NCBI GenBank assembly: GCA_902776285.1 | Contig: CACYPK010000004.1 | Location: 34,558 to 98,557 of the forward strand | Reading direction: 5' to 3' | Origin: an uncultured Eubacteriales bacterium | GTDB lineage: Bacteria > Bacillota > Clostridia > Peptostreptococcales > Anaerovoracaceae | Length of the DNA stretch: 64,000 bases | Part shown: in pieces, positions 18,740 through 27,432 of the stretch | How positions within the stretch are numbered: position 1 is the stretch's first letter | Layout: every line of letters begins with the position of its first letter | The notes under the pieces: generated by a model | Databases searched by the model: none | Told to the model about the DNA's origin: nothing | The model's input: the letters and a program-made list of their open reading frames with translations, nothing else | Made by a program: the position numbers and the translations under genes

Positions 18740-19899
18740 AAGAGACAGTATCAAAGACGTTCAGAGAGATCTACGGCGCGGCGGATGATGTTCGCTCGTA
18801 CTTCGCGCCGGGAAGGGTCAATCTCATAGGAGAGCATACAGACTACAACGGAGGTCACGTTTTTCCGTGCGCTCTGTCATACGGCACATATGCCGCCGCT
18901 GCCAGAAGAAACGACAGAAAACTGCGCTTCTACTCTGTTAATTTTCCGGGAAACGGCGTGACCGAAAGCAGTGTGGGTGACTACAGACCGCTAAGAGACA
19001 AAAGCTGGACTTCTTACATGAAAGGAGTCATGTGGGCTTTAGCGGGGCGCGGCTTTGAGATGGACTGCGGACTGGACATCGTAATAGGCGGAGACATACC
19101 GGCAGGCGCGGGGCTTTCGTCATCAGCGGCTCTCGAGGTGCTTACCGGGATCATGCTGAGAGACATGTTCGGCTTTGATATAAGCAATCAGGAGATCGCC
19201 CTTCTGGGGCAGAAGGCGGAGAACGAATACTGCGGTCTCAACTGCGGCATCATGGACCAGTTCGCGTCCGCGATGGGAAGAAAAGATCACGCGATATTCC
19301 TTGATACTTCGGATCTGTCGTTCCAGTATGTGCCTTTCGTTCTGCAGGACGAAGTCCTGATCATCACCAATACAAATAAAAAGCACTCACTGAAGGACAG
19401 CGCGTACAATGACAGAAGGAGAGAATGCGGAGAGGCGCTGGAAGCCCTCCGGAAGGTCACGGATGCCGAAGCTCTCTGCGATCTCAGTCCGGAAGACTTC
19501 GAAGGTAACAAGGACGCTATAAAGGATCCGGTATGCCTCAGAAGAGCCAGACATGCGGTATACGAGAACCGAAGGACCATAGAAGGCGTCAGGGCGCTCG
19601 AAGCCGGCGATCTTGAGGAGTTCGGAAGATTGATGAACGCTTCACATGTTTCACTGCGAGATGATTACGAAGTATCCTGCAGGGAACTCGACATACTTGC
19701 GGAAACAGCATGGGAGATCCCGGGAGTCCTGGGGTCGAGAATGACCGGCGGAGGCTTCGGAGGCTGTACGGTTTCGATCGTAAAAAAAGAGGCGGCTGAT
19801 GAGTTCTGCCGCGTCGTAGGAGAGACTTATCGCGAAAAAGCCGGATTTGACTGCACGTTCTATGTGGTATCGCCGGGCGGCGGCCCGGAGGTGTTTTGA
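18736..19899 (+). CDS. galK: galactokinase
   Basis: 387 residues, normal for GalK. The GHMP-kinase signatures are complete: substrate motif GRVNLIGEHTDYNGG (residues 26-40), ATP-binding motif GAGLSSSAALE (about 124-134), catalytic Asp174 in CGIMDQFASAMG, and the C-terminal MTGGGFGGCTVS. It phosphorylates alpha-D-galactose at C1 with ATP, the first committed step of the Leloir pathway. The start ATG overlaps the TGA of the GH3 gene (ATGA), so a glycosidase releasing galactose directly upstream is likely. No galT or galE is seen nearby. Confidence 0.96.
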   Translation: MKETVSKTFREIYGAADDVRSYFAPGRVNLIGEHTDYNGGHVFPCALSYGTYAAAARRNDRKLRFYSVNFPGNGVTESSVGDYRPLRDKSWTSYMKGVMWALAGRGFEMDCGLDIVIGGDIPAGAGLSSSAALEVLTGIMLRDMFGFDISNQEIALLGQKAENEYCGLNCGIMDQFASAMGRKDHAIFLDTSDLSFQYVPFVLQDEVLIITNTNKKHSLKDSAYNDRRRECGEALEALRKVTDAEALCDLSPEDFEGNKDAIKDPVCLRRARHAVYENRRTIEGVRALEAGDLEEFGRLMNASHVSLRDDYEVSCRELDILAETAWEIPGVLGSRMTGGGFGGCTVSIVKKEAADEFCRVVGETYREKAGFDCTFYVVSPGGGPEVF

Positions 19900-21287
19900 A
19901 CCGCCGGACAGAAATGTTGAAAAGACTTTTTATATCCATATTTGCAATAATGACCGCGGCAGTGATGCTTGCGGCCTGTTCGGGAACGGACGGCAAAAAT
20001 GACAGCGCGAACGATGAGGGCAGACGGATACACGTTGCCGCAAACGGAAGCGATGAGACCGGCGACGGCAGTGAGGATAAGCCTTACGCTACGCCGGCTT
20101 TTGCTGTGACAAAAGTATCGCCGGGCTGCGAAGTGGTGGTCCATGAGGGCGCATACGGGCAGTTTGCGATAGATGAGAAAGCCTCCGGAACGGCAGCGGA
20201 CCCTGTCGTGATAAGAGCGGCTGAAGGAGAGAAGGCTGTCATCGAGTCCGCGCCGGGAGAAGAGAGCGTCGGCATTTACTTGGTAAATGTCGACAACATA
20301 ACTCTGGACGGATTTGAAGTGCGGGGCGGAACGCACGGCATCTATTACGAAAGCACTCAAGACAGGGGAGAGCAGGTGCTTGAGAACATCACGATAAGCA
20401 ATTGCGTGGTACACGGCATCCGCGGCATCCACGGCATCTGCGTATATGCCGGAAACGACCTCGCTCCCGTTAAAAACCTTGCAATGAGCGGCTGTGAGGT
20501 GTATGACTGCGAATGCTATGACAGCGAGTCTGCCGTGTTCAACGGTAACATAGACGGGTTTTTAATTAACGATAACGTTATACATGACAACAATAATATA
20601 GGCATAGACATGATTGGATTTGAGGGGACAGCCATGCATAACAACCCCGGGTCTGATAATGCTTATGACAATGACTTTGTCAGGAACGGCGAATGCTGCG
20701 GAAATGTAGTGTACAACATCAGCTCGGACGGCAATGAGGCTTACTTTGAGGATGGTGAGTACCAGCTGTGCGCTGACGGCATATATGTCGACGGCGGCCA
20801 GGATATAAAGATCCACGGTAATTTCGTCTTCAATTGCGACATAGGCATTGAAGTGGCGACTGAACACAGCCCTGATGACAATGAACTCTTCAGGGTGAGC
20901 GGAATAGAAGTCTATGATAATGTTGTAGCAGGATGCATGGGGTGGTGCGGCATGTGCTTCGGAGGCTACGATGCCGCTCTTGGCTTCACGGAGAACTGCA
21001 GCTTCCACAACAACACATTTGTCGATAACGATACGACCATAGGCGTTCAGCGGAGCAGAAACAATAAGATATTCGACAACATCTTTTCCGGAGAGGGCGA
21101 AGAGATAGAATACAATGAAGACATGGCAAAAGAGGACATGGACAATGAATTCGACGGGAACGTTTCGACTCAGGACGGAGAAGGGGTCCTTGACGGATTC
21201 AGATCGCTCGTAGAGGGCAAGGGATCGGCGTTCGTGCCGGATGAAAAGTACGTGGAGATATACAGGGAGATATGCCTACAGGAATAA
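19896..21287 (+). CDS. right-handed parallel beta-helix lipoprotein (pectate-lyase-like fold)
   Basis: About 463 residues. The N-terminus (MLKRLFISIFAIMTAAVMLA then AC) is a lipoprotein signal with lipobox LAAC. The mature part begins with a DUF1565-like segment (HVAANGSDETGDGSEDKPYA) and continues as a series of short Asn/Asp/Gly-rich strands typical of right-handed parallel beta-helices (for example ITLDGFEVRGGTHGIYY and DIKIHGNFVFNCDIGIEVAT). Such proteins are surface polysaccharide lyases, hydrolases or binding proteins. The start is uncertain: TTG at 19896 overlaps the galK stop and has GGAGGT close by, while ATG at 19914 gives the cleanest signal peptide but lacks a good ribosome site. 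Its 3' end overlaps the end of convergent azlD by 12 bases. Confidence 0.82.
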   Translation: MNRRTEMLKRLFISIFAIMTAAVMLAACSGTDGKNDSANDEGRRIHVAANGSDETGDGSEDKPYATPAFAVTKVSPGCEVVVHEGAYGQFAIDEKASGTAADPVVIRAAEGEKAVIESAPGEESVGIYLVNVDNITLDGFEVRGGTHGIYYESTQDRGEQVLENITISNCVVHGIRGIHGICVYAGNDLAPVKNLAMSGCEVYDCECYDSESAVFNGNIDGFLINDNVIHDNNNIGIDMIGFEGTAMHNNPGSDNAYDNDFVRNGECCGNVVYNISSDGNEAYFEDGEYQLCADGIYVDGGQDIKIHGNFVFNCDIGIEVATEHSPDDNELFRVSGIEVYDNVVAGCMGWCGMCFGGYDAALGFTENCSFHNNTFVDNDTTIGVQRSRNNKIFDNIFSGEGEEIEYNEDMAKEDMDNEFDGNVSTQDGEGVLDGFRSLVEGKGSAFVPDEKYVEIYREICLQE

Positions 21288-21581
21288 TTCGAATATGAGT
21301 ACGGTAAGGCAGCCCAGGACGGCCACTGTAAAGAGTCCCTGACCGAACCAGGCCGCGGCGATGCACACGACAAGAGCGGCGGCGCCCGCGAGGGGCGACT
21401 GGGTCGCTTCCACGATGGCAGGGAATGTCATGACCGCGAGAGTCACATAAGGAACGTAATAAAGAAATGACTGGAAGAACCGATTCTGTATCGGTTTTTT
21501 CATTATGAGCGAAGCCGCGACCCTCATGAGCCATGTGGCGAACGCCATTACGAAGATGTACAGATAAATGTTAGTCTTCAT
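21276..21581 (-). CDS. azlD: AzlD-family branched-chain amino-acid export subunit
   Basis: 101 residues with three to four membrane helices. The conserved AzlD features are a Thr/Trp/Arg cluster in the first helix (AFATWLMRVAASLIM) and YVPYVTLAVMTFPAI. AzlD is the small partner of AzlC in branched-chain amino-acid (and azaleucine) export. The frame extends upstream, but ATG at 21581 has GGAAGGAGG in ideal position. It overlaps the azlC stop by 11 bases, so the two are translationally coupled. Confidence 0.92.
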   Translation of the reverse strand: MKTNIYLYIFVMAFATWLMRVAASLIMKKPIQNRFFQSFLYYVPYVTLAVMTFPAIVEATQSPLAGAAALVVCIAAAWFGQGLFTVAVLGCLTVLIFELFL

Positions 21582-22305
21582 CGGCCGCGCCTCCTTCCGA
21601 TCCTTCGGTCTTTCTCGGGAAGAGAACCGCGAAAACAGCGGCAATGACCACTGTGAGGAGTATGGTGCGGTTGCCCTGTGAAAGATCTGAAATATATGGA
21701 AGCTTCACTGCCGCGTACGAGCAGGCGAAGCTTACGGCGACCGCGCCGAGGACTGCCTTGTCCTTGCGCGCCGGCGGTATGATTACGGCTATGAACATGC
21801 CGAAAAGGGCAACGCTGAGGGCGCTGACTATCCTTGCGGGCAGTATGTTTCCCATCGATATGCCGCAGGCCGTACCGAGTGCCCACAGAGGTACCGCGGC
21901 TATGAGAGCTCCGAATGTGTAGTAAGGAGTAGGCGCGCCCGGTCTCGCGATGGTGATACCGAATATCTCATCGGTTATGCAGCTCCCCACAAGAAGACGG
22001 GTGCTGAGAGGGGTCCCTTCAGGCATCCTCTGATTGAGCGCGAATCCCATAAGGATATATCTGGCGTTGATGATGAACGTCAGAAGGATGAGTTCGGCGA
22101 GGGTTGTATTGGTTGCGTAAAGAGCGAATCCCATGTATTGCCCGGCCGACGCATAGGTGATAAGGCTGGATATGAATCCCTGTACGGCGCTGAAGCCGTA
22201 GTCGCGGGCGGCTATCCCCAAAGAAAAAGCCACGGCAAAATAACCGAGTCCGATCGGTATGCCGTGCCTGTATCCCTGCATGAAGACATCGCGTCCTTTT
22301 TCCAT
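21571..22305 (-). CDS. azlC: AzlC-family branched-chain amino-acid permease
   Basis: 244 residues, typical for AzlC, with about seven membrane helices. The conserved opening GYRHGIPIGLGYFAVAFSLGI and the middle ITDEIFGI segment identify the family. It pairs with AzlD to export branched-chain amino acids. The frame starts upstream at 22365, but the ATG at 22305 has AAAGGG at normal distance and begins at the family's usual N-terminus (MEKGRDVFMQGY). It is read from a promoter at 22337-22365. Confidence 0.93.
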   Translation of the reverse strand: MEKGRDVFMQGYRHGIPIGLGYFAVAFSLGIAARDYGFSAVQGFISSLITYASAGQYMGFALYATNTTLAELILLTFIINARYILMGFALNQRMPEGTPLSTRLLVGSCITDEIFGITIARPGAPTPYYTFGALIAAVPLWALGTACGISMGNILPARIVSALSVALFGMFIAVIIPPARKDKAVLGAVAVSFACSYAAVKLPYISDLSQGNRTILLTVVIAAVFAVLFPRKTEGSEGGAADED

Positions 22306-22336
22306 ACTGCAGCCCTTTCTTTGTTTGATGCATTTT

Positions 22337-22365
22337 ACTTTAGCACGATGAGAGAAAGCATGCAA
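22337..22365 (-). promoter_or_regulatory. promoter of azlCD
   Basis: On the minus strand, TTGCAT (22360-22365) and TAAAGT (22337-22342) are separated by exactly 17 bases and lie about 30 bases upstream of the azlC start. The -10 matches consensus at four of six positions. Confidence 0.5.
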
Positions 22366-22447
22366 TCACGGTCTAATTGCTTATCGATAAAGATGCCGTG
22401 ATGTGATAATATTATTATGTATGATTATGTGACGGAGGTAGTTCGCC

Positions 22448-23266
22448 ATGTGGGATAGAAAAGAATTAAAGGCAAAGGGCAAGGCGGCGTACACAGCAAA
22501 CCGCGTAACGTGTATCATAGCGTCTTTCCTGCTTTTGATAGCGACCGGCGCGGCAGGCGGAGGAGCGTCCGCCGGGAGCGGCGTGAACAATATACAGGAA
22601 TCATCGCAGTCTTTGGACGGCTCTCTGAATTCTATGAGCGGTTCTTTTGACGGATCGTTTATGACACCGGCGATAATCGCCCTGATTCTCGTGGTCGTTG
22701 TCATAGCGATAGCGATAGGCGTGTCGCTCGGAGTATTCCTTCTGAACCCTCTGCAGGTGGGACTGCAGAAGTTCTTCATAGACAACGCCACAGACCACAC
22801 GACAGGCCTCAACCGTAACAACATCGGCGTGGCGTTCAATGAGAATTACATGAAAGTAGTGGGATCCATGTTCACCACCGGCCTGTTCACGGCGTTGTGG
22901 TGCCTGCTGCTCATATTTCCGGGCATATACAAGGCGTATTGCTGGCGGCTCGTGCCGTATATCATAAGCGAGAACCCGGGCATCACGGGCGCTGAGGCCA
23001 GAGACCGGTCTGCCATGATGATGAACGGCAGCAAGTGGGATTCGTTCGTGCTCGATCTTTCGTTCCTCGGATGGAAGATACTCGGAGCGTTCACTCTGGG
23101 AATACTGAATATCGTATTCACGAATCCGTATCAGGACGCTACCAACGCCGAACTCTATCTGACTCTGAGCGGCAGACCGTCGGAGATCGCGGCTCCGGTC
23201 AAGTTCACGGAGGAATCCGCGCCTGAAGTTGAGTTTGAATTTGATCAGGAGGGCATGAATGACTAA
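22448..23266 (+). CDS. DUF975 family membrane protein
   Basis: 272 residues. It begins with the amphipathic start typical of DUF975 (RKELKAKGKAAYTANR), followed by several membrane helices. The conserved end includes ARDRSAMMMNGSKWDSFVLD, LSFLGWKILGAFTLGI and NPYQDATNAELYL. The family is common in Firmicutes, is membrane-embedded and has no established function. A glycine/serine-rich and acidic extracytoplasmic loop separates the first two helices (about residues 35-75). The stop overlaps the start of the next MFS gene by eight bases. The ribosome site is GGAGG. Confidence 0.85.
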   Translation: MWDRKELKAKGKAAYTANRVTCIIASFLLLIATGAAGGGASAGSGVNNIQESSQSLDGSLNSMSGSFDGSFMTPAIIALILVVVVIAIAIGVSLGVFLLNPLQVGLQKFFIDNATDHTTGLNRNNIGVAFNENYMKVVGSMFTTGLFTALWCLLLIFPGIYKAYCWRLVPYIISENPGITGAEARDRSAMMMNGSKWDSFVLDLSFLGWKILGAFTLGILNIVFTNPYQDATNAELYLTLSGRPSEIAAPVKFTEESAPEVEFEFDQEGMND

Positions 23267-24503
23267 CAAGAGATGGCTTTATCTGGGTATGGGGACACTA
23301 ACGCTGCTGTTTCTTGGGCTGATCTACGCGTGGTCTATTTTCAGAACGCCATTCGGTGAGATGTTTCCTGACTGGAGCATCTCGCAGCTCTCACTGACAT
23401 TTACGATATCCATGATATTCTTCTGCCTCGGAGGTTTCGCGGGCGGCGTGCTCAGCAAGAAACTGAGCATCAGGGCAAGGATGCTCATATCCGCCGCCAT
23501 GCTGCTGGTTGGCTTCTTCGTTGTTTCAATGATAAAGACCGACGCGCCGGGACAGAGTCTGACGTTGCTGTACATCTTCTACGGAGTATTCGGAGGCGGC
23601 GGAGTCGGCATCGCGTATAACGGTGTTATCGGCACGCTCAACAAGTGGTTTCCTGATAAGGTCGGGCTCGCGTCCGGCATAATGCTCATGGGATTCGGGC
23701 TCGGAGGCCTTGTTCTGGGCTCTGTAGTCAACAGCATGATAGGGTCCATGGGACTGCTCCCGGTATTCAGGATACTCGGCATCGCGATCTGCGTGGTATG
23801 CGCGCTCGCGGCTGTTATAATAAAAACACCGGGTCCTGAAGAAGCTGAATCTCTTGCGGCAATGACCGTGAAGCCAGCGGGGGACGCGAAGTCATCCGGC
23901 AGCGAAGGGGCAAAAACGGATTACAGCGCGGGCGAAATGCTCAGGACATCGAAGTTCTGGTTCTTCACGATATGGGCGATACTGCTCAACTCGGCAGGCC
24001 TTCTGGTGATCAACAGCGCCGCGAACATATCTGTCGCGTTCGGAGGAGCCGCGATACTCGGCATGATAGTCTCGCTGTTCAACGGCGCGGGACGAATAAT
24101 CGCCGGCAACAACTTCGATAAATTCGGAAGGTTCACCGCGACGCTCGTAAACAACGCCTTCATGCTGGCGGCAGGCATTCTTCTGACGTTCGGAGGCATG
24201 AGCGGCAAATACATATTTATACTATGCGGTCTGGTGTTTGTAGGGCTGGCTTACGGAGGCTGCCCGACCATCACGTCGGCGTACATCAACAAGGCCTTCG
24301 GCCCTGCCAACTTCCCGACCAACTTCAGCATAGCGAACTTCAGCCTGATCCCGGCCGCTACCATAGGGCCTATGATCTCTTCGGCGCTTCTGGAGTCGGC
24401 AGGAGGCAGTTACGACACGAACTTTTACGCGATAGTAGGCTTTTCCGCAGCGGCAGCCGTATTCTGGCTGCTTCTGAACAGGGCAAGCGGGGATGAGAGA
24501 TAG
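23259..24503 (+). CDS. MFS transporter, OFA (oxalate/formate antiporter-like) family
   Basis: 414 residues with twelve membrane helices. The opening LIYAWSIFRTPFGEMFPDW and the segment FFCLGGFAGGVLSKKLSIRA are typical of the OFA subfamily (OxlT/YhjX-like), which moves small carboxylates such as oxalate, formate, pyruvate or lactate. A loop of about 35 residues rich in Ser, Gly and Glu divides the two halves, as usual for MFS. The start ATG lies inside the DUF975 gene (8-base overlap). It is followed by an FAD-dependent oxidoreductase. The substrate is not determinable from sequence. Confidence 0.88.
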   Translation: MTNKRWLYLGMGTLTLLFLGLIYAWSIFRTPFGEMFPDWSISQLSLTFTISMIFFCLGGFAGGVLSKKLSIRARMLISAAMLLVGFFVVSMIKTDAPGQSLTLLYIFYGVFGGGGVGIAYNGVIGTLNKWFPDKVGLASGIMLMGFGLGGLVLGSVVNSMIGSMGLLPVFRILGIAICVVCALAAVIIKTPGPEEAESLAAMTVKPAGDAKSSGSEGAKTDYSAGEMLRTSKFWFFTIWAILLNSAGLLVINSAANISVAFGGAAILGMIVSLFNGAGRIIAGNNFDKFGRFTATLVNNAFMLAAGILLTFGGMSGKYIFILCGLVFVGLAYGGCPTITSAYINKAFGPANFPTNFSIANFSLIPAATIGPMISSALLESAGGSYDTNFYAIVGFSAAAAVFWLLLNRASGDER

Positions 24504-24522
24504 GAGAGAGAAAGGAACTGAC

Positions 24523-25899
24523 ATGGATTATGATGTGATAATAGTCGGCGCGGGTCCGGGCGGCATCTACGCTGCCTATGAACTCACCAAGGACGGCGCG
24601 GGACTTAAGACCGCGGTCTTCGAAGCGGGCAAAAAGCTCGAAGAAAGGAAGTGCCCTATAGACGGAGATAAGATAAAGTCCTGCATCAACTGCGAGAGCT
24701 GCTCCATCATGAGCGGATTCGGCGGCGCGGGAGCTTTTTCCGACGGCAAATACAACATAACTAATGACTTCGGCGGCACTCTGCACGAGTACATAGGCAA
24801 GGAGGAAGCGATACGCCTCATGGAGTACGTAGATTCCATCAACGTGTCGCACGGCGGAGCGGGCACCAGGCTTTACACTACCGCGAATTCGTCCTTCAAG
24901 AAACTGTGCCGTCAGAATGATCTCATCCTTCTTGACGCGTCCGTCAGGCATCTGGGAACGGATATCAACTACATCGTGCTGGGCAAGCTGTATGACGAAC
25001 TCAAAGAGAAGGTGGACTTCCGGTTCCGTACCCCTGTCGAGGGTATCGAAGTGATCGACGGCGGATACAAGGTCGTGACGGGAAGCGGCAGTTATACATG
25101 CTCAAGGTGCATAGTCTCCGTAGGCAGGAGCGGAAGCAAGTGGATCGAAACAGTCTGCCGCGATCTCGACATCCCTACGGAGTCAAACAGGGTGGACCTG
25201 GGCGTAAGAGTTGAACTCCCGGCTGAGCTGTTTTCACATATCACCGACGAGCTTTACGAGAGCAAGATCGTTTACAAGACTGAAAAGTTTGAAGACAAGG
25301 TGCGCACGTTCTGCATGAATCCGCGCGGAAGCGTCGTGACCGAGAACACCAACGGCATAGTTACCGTGAACGGCCACAGCTATGAGGATCCCGCCAAGCA
25401 GACCAACATGACCAATTTCGCGCTGCTTGTTTCCAAACATTTCTCACATCCTTTCAAGGACAGCAACGGATACGGTGAGAGCATTGCCAGGCTTTCCAAT
25501 ATGCTCGGAGGCGGAGTCATAGTGCAGAGGTTCGGCGACCTTATCAGAGGCAGACGCACCAATTACAAGCGACTGGCAGACTGCTTCGTAGTACCGACAC
25601 TGAAGGCGGAGCCGGGCGATCTCAGCCTCGTGCTCCCAAAGAGGATACTCGACGGGATCATCGAGATGATATACGCGCTCGACAAGATAGCGCCGGGCAC
25701 GGCAAACGACGATACTCTTCTCTACGGCGTTGAGGTCAAGTTCTACAACATGGAAGTGAAACTGAACGAGCGCCTTGAGACGAAATACAGCGGTCTCTAC
25801 ATGATAGGAGACGGCAGCGGCGTCACGCATTCACTGTCTCACGCGTCCGCGAGCGGTGTATTCGTGGCAAGGGATATCTTAAAGTCAATGCAGGCATGA
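24523..25899 (+). CDS. NAD(P)/FAD-dependent oxidoreductase (COG2509-like)
   Basis: About 458 residues. The N-terminal dinucleotide site is DVIIVGAGPGGIYAAYEL. The Cys-rich segment CPIDGDKIKSCINCESC is followed by FGGAGAFSDGKYN, the hallmark of the uncharacterised FAD-dependent dehydrogenase family COG2509. The C-terminal GDGSGVTHSLSHASASG is the second FAD-binding element. Members are soluble flavoproteins, and the reaction is unknown. The frame begins 30 bases upstream, but ATG 24523 is preceded by GAAAGGA and begins the standard Rossmann strand. It is co-directional with the MFS carrier and threonine synthase. Confidence 0.88.
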   Translation: MDYDVIIVGAGPGGIYAAYELTKDGAGLKTAVFEAGKKLEERKCPIDGDKIKSCINCESCSIMSGFGGAGAFSDGKYNITNDFGGTLHEYIGKEEAIRLMEYVDSINVSHGGAGTRLYTTANSSFKKLCRQNDLILLDASVRHLGTDINYIVLGKLYDELKEKVDFRFRTPVEGIEVIDGGYKVVTGSGSYTCSRCIVSVGRSGSKWIETVCRDLDIPTESNRVDLGVRVELPAELFSHITDELYESKIVYKTEKFEDKVRTFCMNPRGSVVTENTNGIVTVNGHSYEDPAKQTNMTNFALLVSKHFSHPFKDSNGYGESIARLSNMLGGGVIVQRFGDLIRGRRTNYKRLADCFVVPTLKAEPGDLSLVLPKRILDGIIEMIYALDKIAPGTANDDTLLYGVEVKFYNMEVKLNERLETKYSGLYMIGDGSGVTHSLSHASASGVFVARDILKSMQA

Positions 25900-25921
25900 A
25901 AGCGAAAGGAGCAGAGCATCC

Positions 25922-27154
25922 ATGAAGAACGTAAAATGTCTTAAATGCATAAAGTGCGGCAAGGAGTACGAAGCGCTCCCTGACGCCACCACGTGCGAGT
26001 GCGGGGGCATACTCGACGTCGTATATGATTACGACTACATCAGAGAGAATTTCACCCCTGCGGACATAGAAGCGAGCGACAATTACACCATGTGGCGCTA
26101 CCGTCCGTTCCTCCCGGTAGAAGAGGACACGGTACAGCCGCCTCTCAGAGTGGGCTGGTCGCCGCTCTATGAAGAGCCGAGAATGGCAGAGAAACTGGGC
26201 ATACGCAAGTTCTGGCTGAAGGACGACGGACTCAACCCGACAGCGTCTCTTAAAGACAGAGCAAGTTCGATGGGAGTCGCCAAGGCGATAGAGGCGGGCT
26301 ATGACACCATAGCGTGCTCCTCGACAGGAAACGCGGCAAGCTCGCTTGCGGGAAACGCAGCCGCTGCGGGACTCAAGACTTACATCTTTGTTCCGGAAAG
26401 AGCTCCGATCGGCAAGGTCGCCCAGCTCCTGATCTTCGGAGCCACGGTCATCTCGGTAAAGGGCAACTACGAGGAGACATTCGAACTATCTAAGGACGCC
26501 ATCGATGAGTACGGCTGGTATAACAGGAACGCCGCCATCAACTGCTATCTTATGGAGGGCAAAAAGACTGTCGCGCTTGAGATAGCCGAGCAGCTGGGAT
26601 GGGAGGTCCCTGACTACGTGGCTCTTTCGGTCGGCGATGGATGCACCATCGGCGGAGTCTGGAAGGGATTCAAAGACCTTTACAATGCCGGATTCACAAA
26701 CAAGCTGCCGAAGATCATTTCGGTACAGTCCGTCAACACATGTCCTATCAACAGGGCAGCCCGCACCGGCGAGCCATGGGAACCAATGGAGGAGAACACT
26801 CTTGCCGATTCCATCTCGGTAGGTGTACCGCGCAATCCTGACAAGGCCATCAACGCGATACTGGAGTCAGGCGGCATCCCTGTGGAAGTAACCGATGATG
26901 AGATCCTCGAAGCAATGAGAGTCACGGGCAGGGAGTGCGGAGTATTCGGCGAACCTGCCGGAGTTACCGGAATGGCGGGACTTACAAAGCTCTGCAAGGA
27001 AGGTAAGATCCCTGCTGATGCGAGCGTAGTAGCCATAGTTACGGGCAACGGCCTCAAAGATACAGCGAACGGTATCAAGGCGGCAGGAGAGCCAATCAAG
27101 CTGGAGCCGGATATTGCTAAATTCCGCAAGGTATATGAAGAACTCAACAAGTAA
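25922..27154 (+). CDS. thrC: threonine synthase (zinc-ribbon type)
   Basis: 410 residues. A four-Cys ribbon (CLKCIKCGK at residues 6-14, then TCECGG) precedes the fold-type II PLP domain. The PLP lysine is Lys111 in TASLKDRAS, the asparagine loop is SSTGNAASSLAGNAAAA, and the phosphate-binding segment is SVGDGCTIGG. This matches the thrC subclass that converts O-phospho-L-homoserine to threonine. Some members of the subclass act on other phospho-amino acids, and no other threonine-pathway gene is adjacent. The gene ends seven bases before a hairpin repeat element (27161-27319). Confidence 0.87.
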   Translation: MKNVKCLKCIKCGKEYEALPDATTCECGGILDVVYDYDYIRENFTPADIEASDNYTMWRYRPFLPVEEDTVQPPLRVGWSPLYEEPRMAEKLGIRKFWLKDDGLNPTASLKDRASSMGVAKAIEAGYDTIACSSTGNAASSLAGNAAAAGLKTYIFVPERAPIGKVAQLLIFGATVISVKGNYEETFELSKDAIDEYGWYNRNAAINCYLMEGKKTVALEIAEQLGWEVPDYVALSVGDGCTIGGVWKGFKDLYNAGFTNKLPKIISVQSVNTCPINRAARTGEPWEPMEENTLADSISVGVPRNPDKAINAILESGGIPVEVTDDEILEAMRVTGRECGVFGEPAGVTGMAGLTKLCKEGKIPADASVVAIVTGNGLKDTANGIKAAGEPIKLEPDIAKFRKVYEELNK

Positions 27155-27160
27155 CAACCG

Positions 27161-27319
27161 GAAGGCTTTCCGCATTTATCCGTCCGGACCGTACGGCTCT
27201 CGCCTCGTTGCGGCGACGCAGCGGTACTAAGCTCTGACTTCGCAGCGATGCTGCTTGTCAATCGCCGGGTACCTGCTGCCGCAAAGCCGATCCTGCCGGA
27301 CAAATGCTTGCGGCCTTTC
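27161..27319 (+). repeat. hairpin-shaped intergenic repeat, copy 1
   Basis: Between threonine synthase and the PLP enzyme. The core at 27191-27283 (starting GTACGGCTCTCGCCTC, containing ACGCAGCGGTACTAAGCTCT and TGTCAATCGC, ending GCTGCCGCA) matches the reverse complement of 55711-55801 over almost its full length with few differences. It is flanked by self-complementary arms (27161-27190 with 27291-27319), including GTCCGG/CCGGAC and GCATTT/AAATGC. The whole element can fold into one long hairpin or cruciform. No reading frame is evident. It could be a REP-like repeat, an mRNA 3'-end element or a structured RNA. Confidence 0.75.
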
Positions 27320-27331
27320 AGAAATAGATTG

Positions 27332-27360
27332 TTGACATATAAAAAAGTTTTTGGCATCAT
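27332..27360 (+). promoter_or_regulatory. promoter of the PLP enzyme gene
   Basis: Perfect -35 TTGACA at 27332-27337, a 17-base spacer and a weaker -10 CATCAT at 27355-27360. The leader that follows is AT-rich and about 70 bases long. Confidence 0.55.
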
Positions 27361-27432
27361 AAAAATATACGAGATAACTATTTCCAATTTCAGATAAATA
27401 TTTTCATAAGCATAATTTACGGAGGTGTGAAA

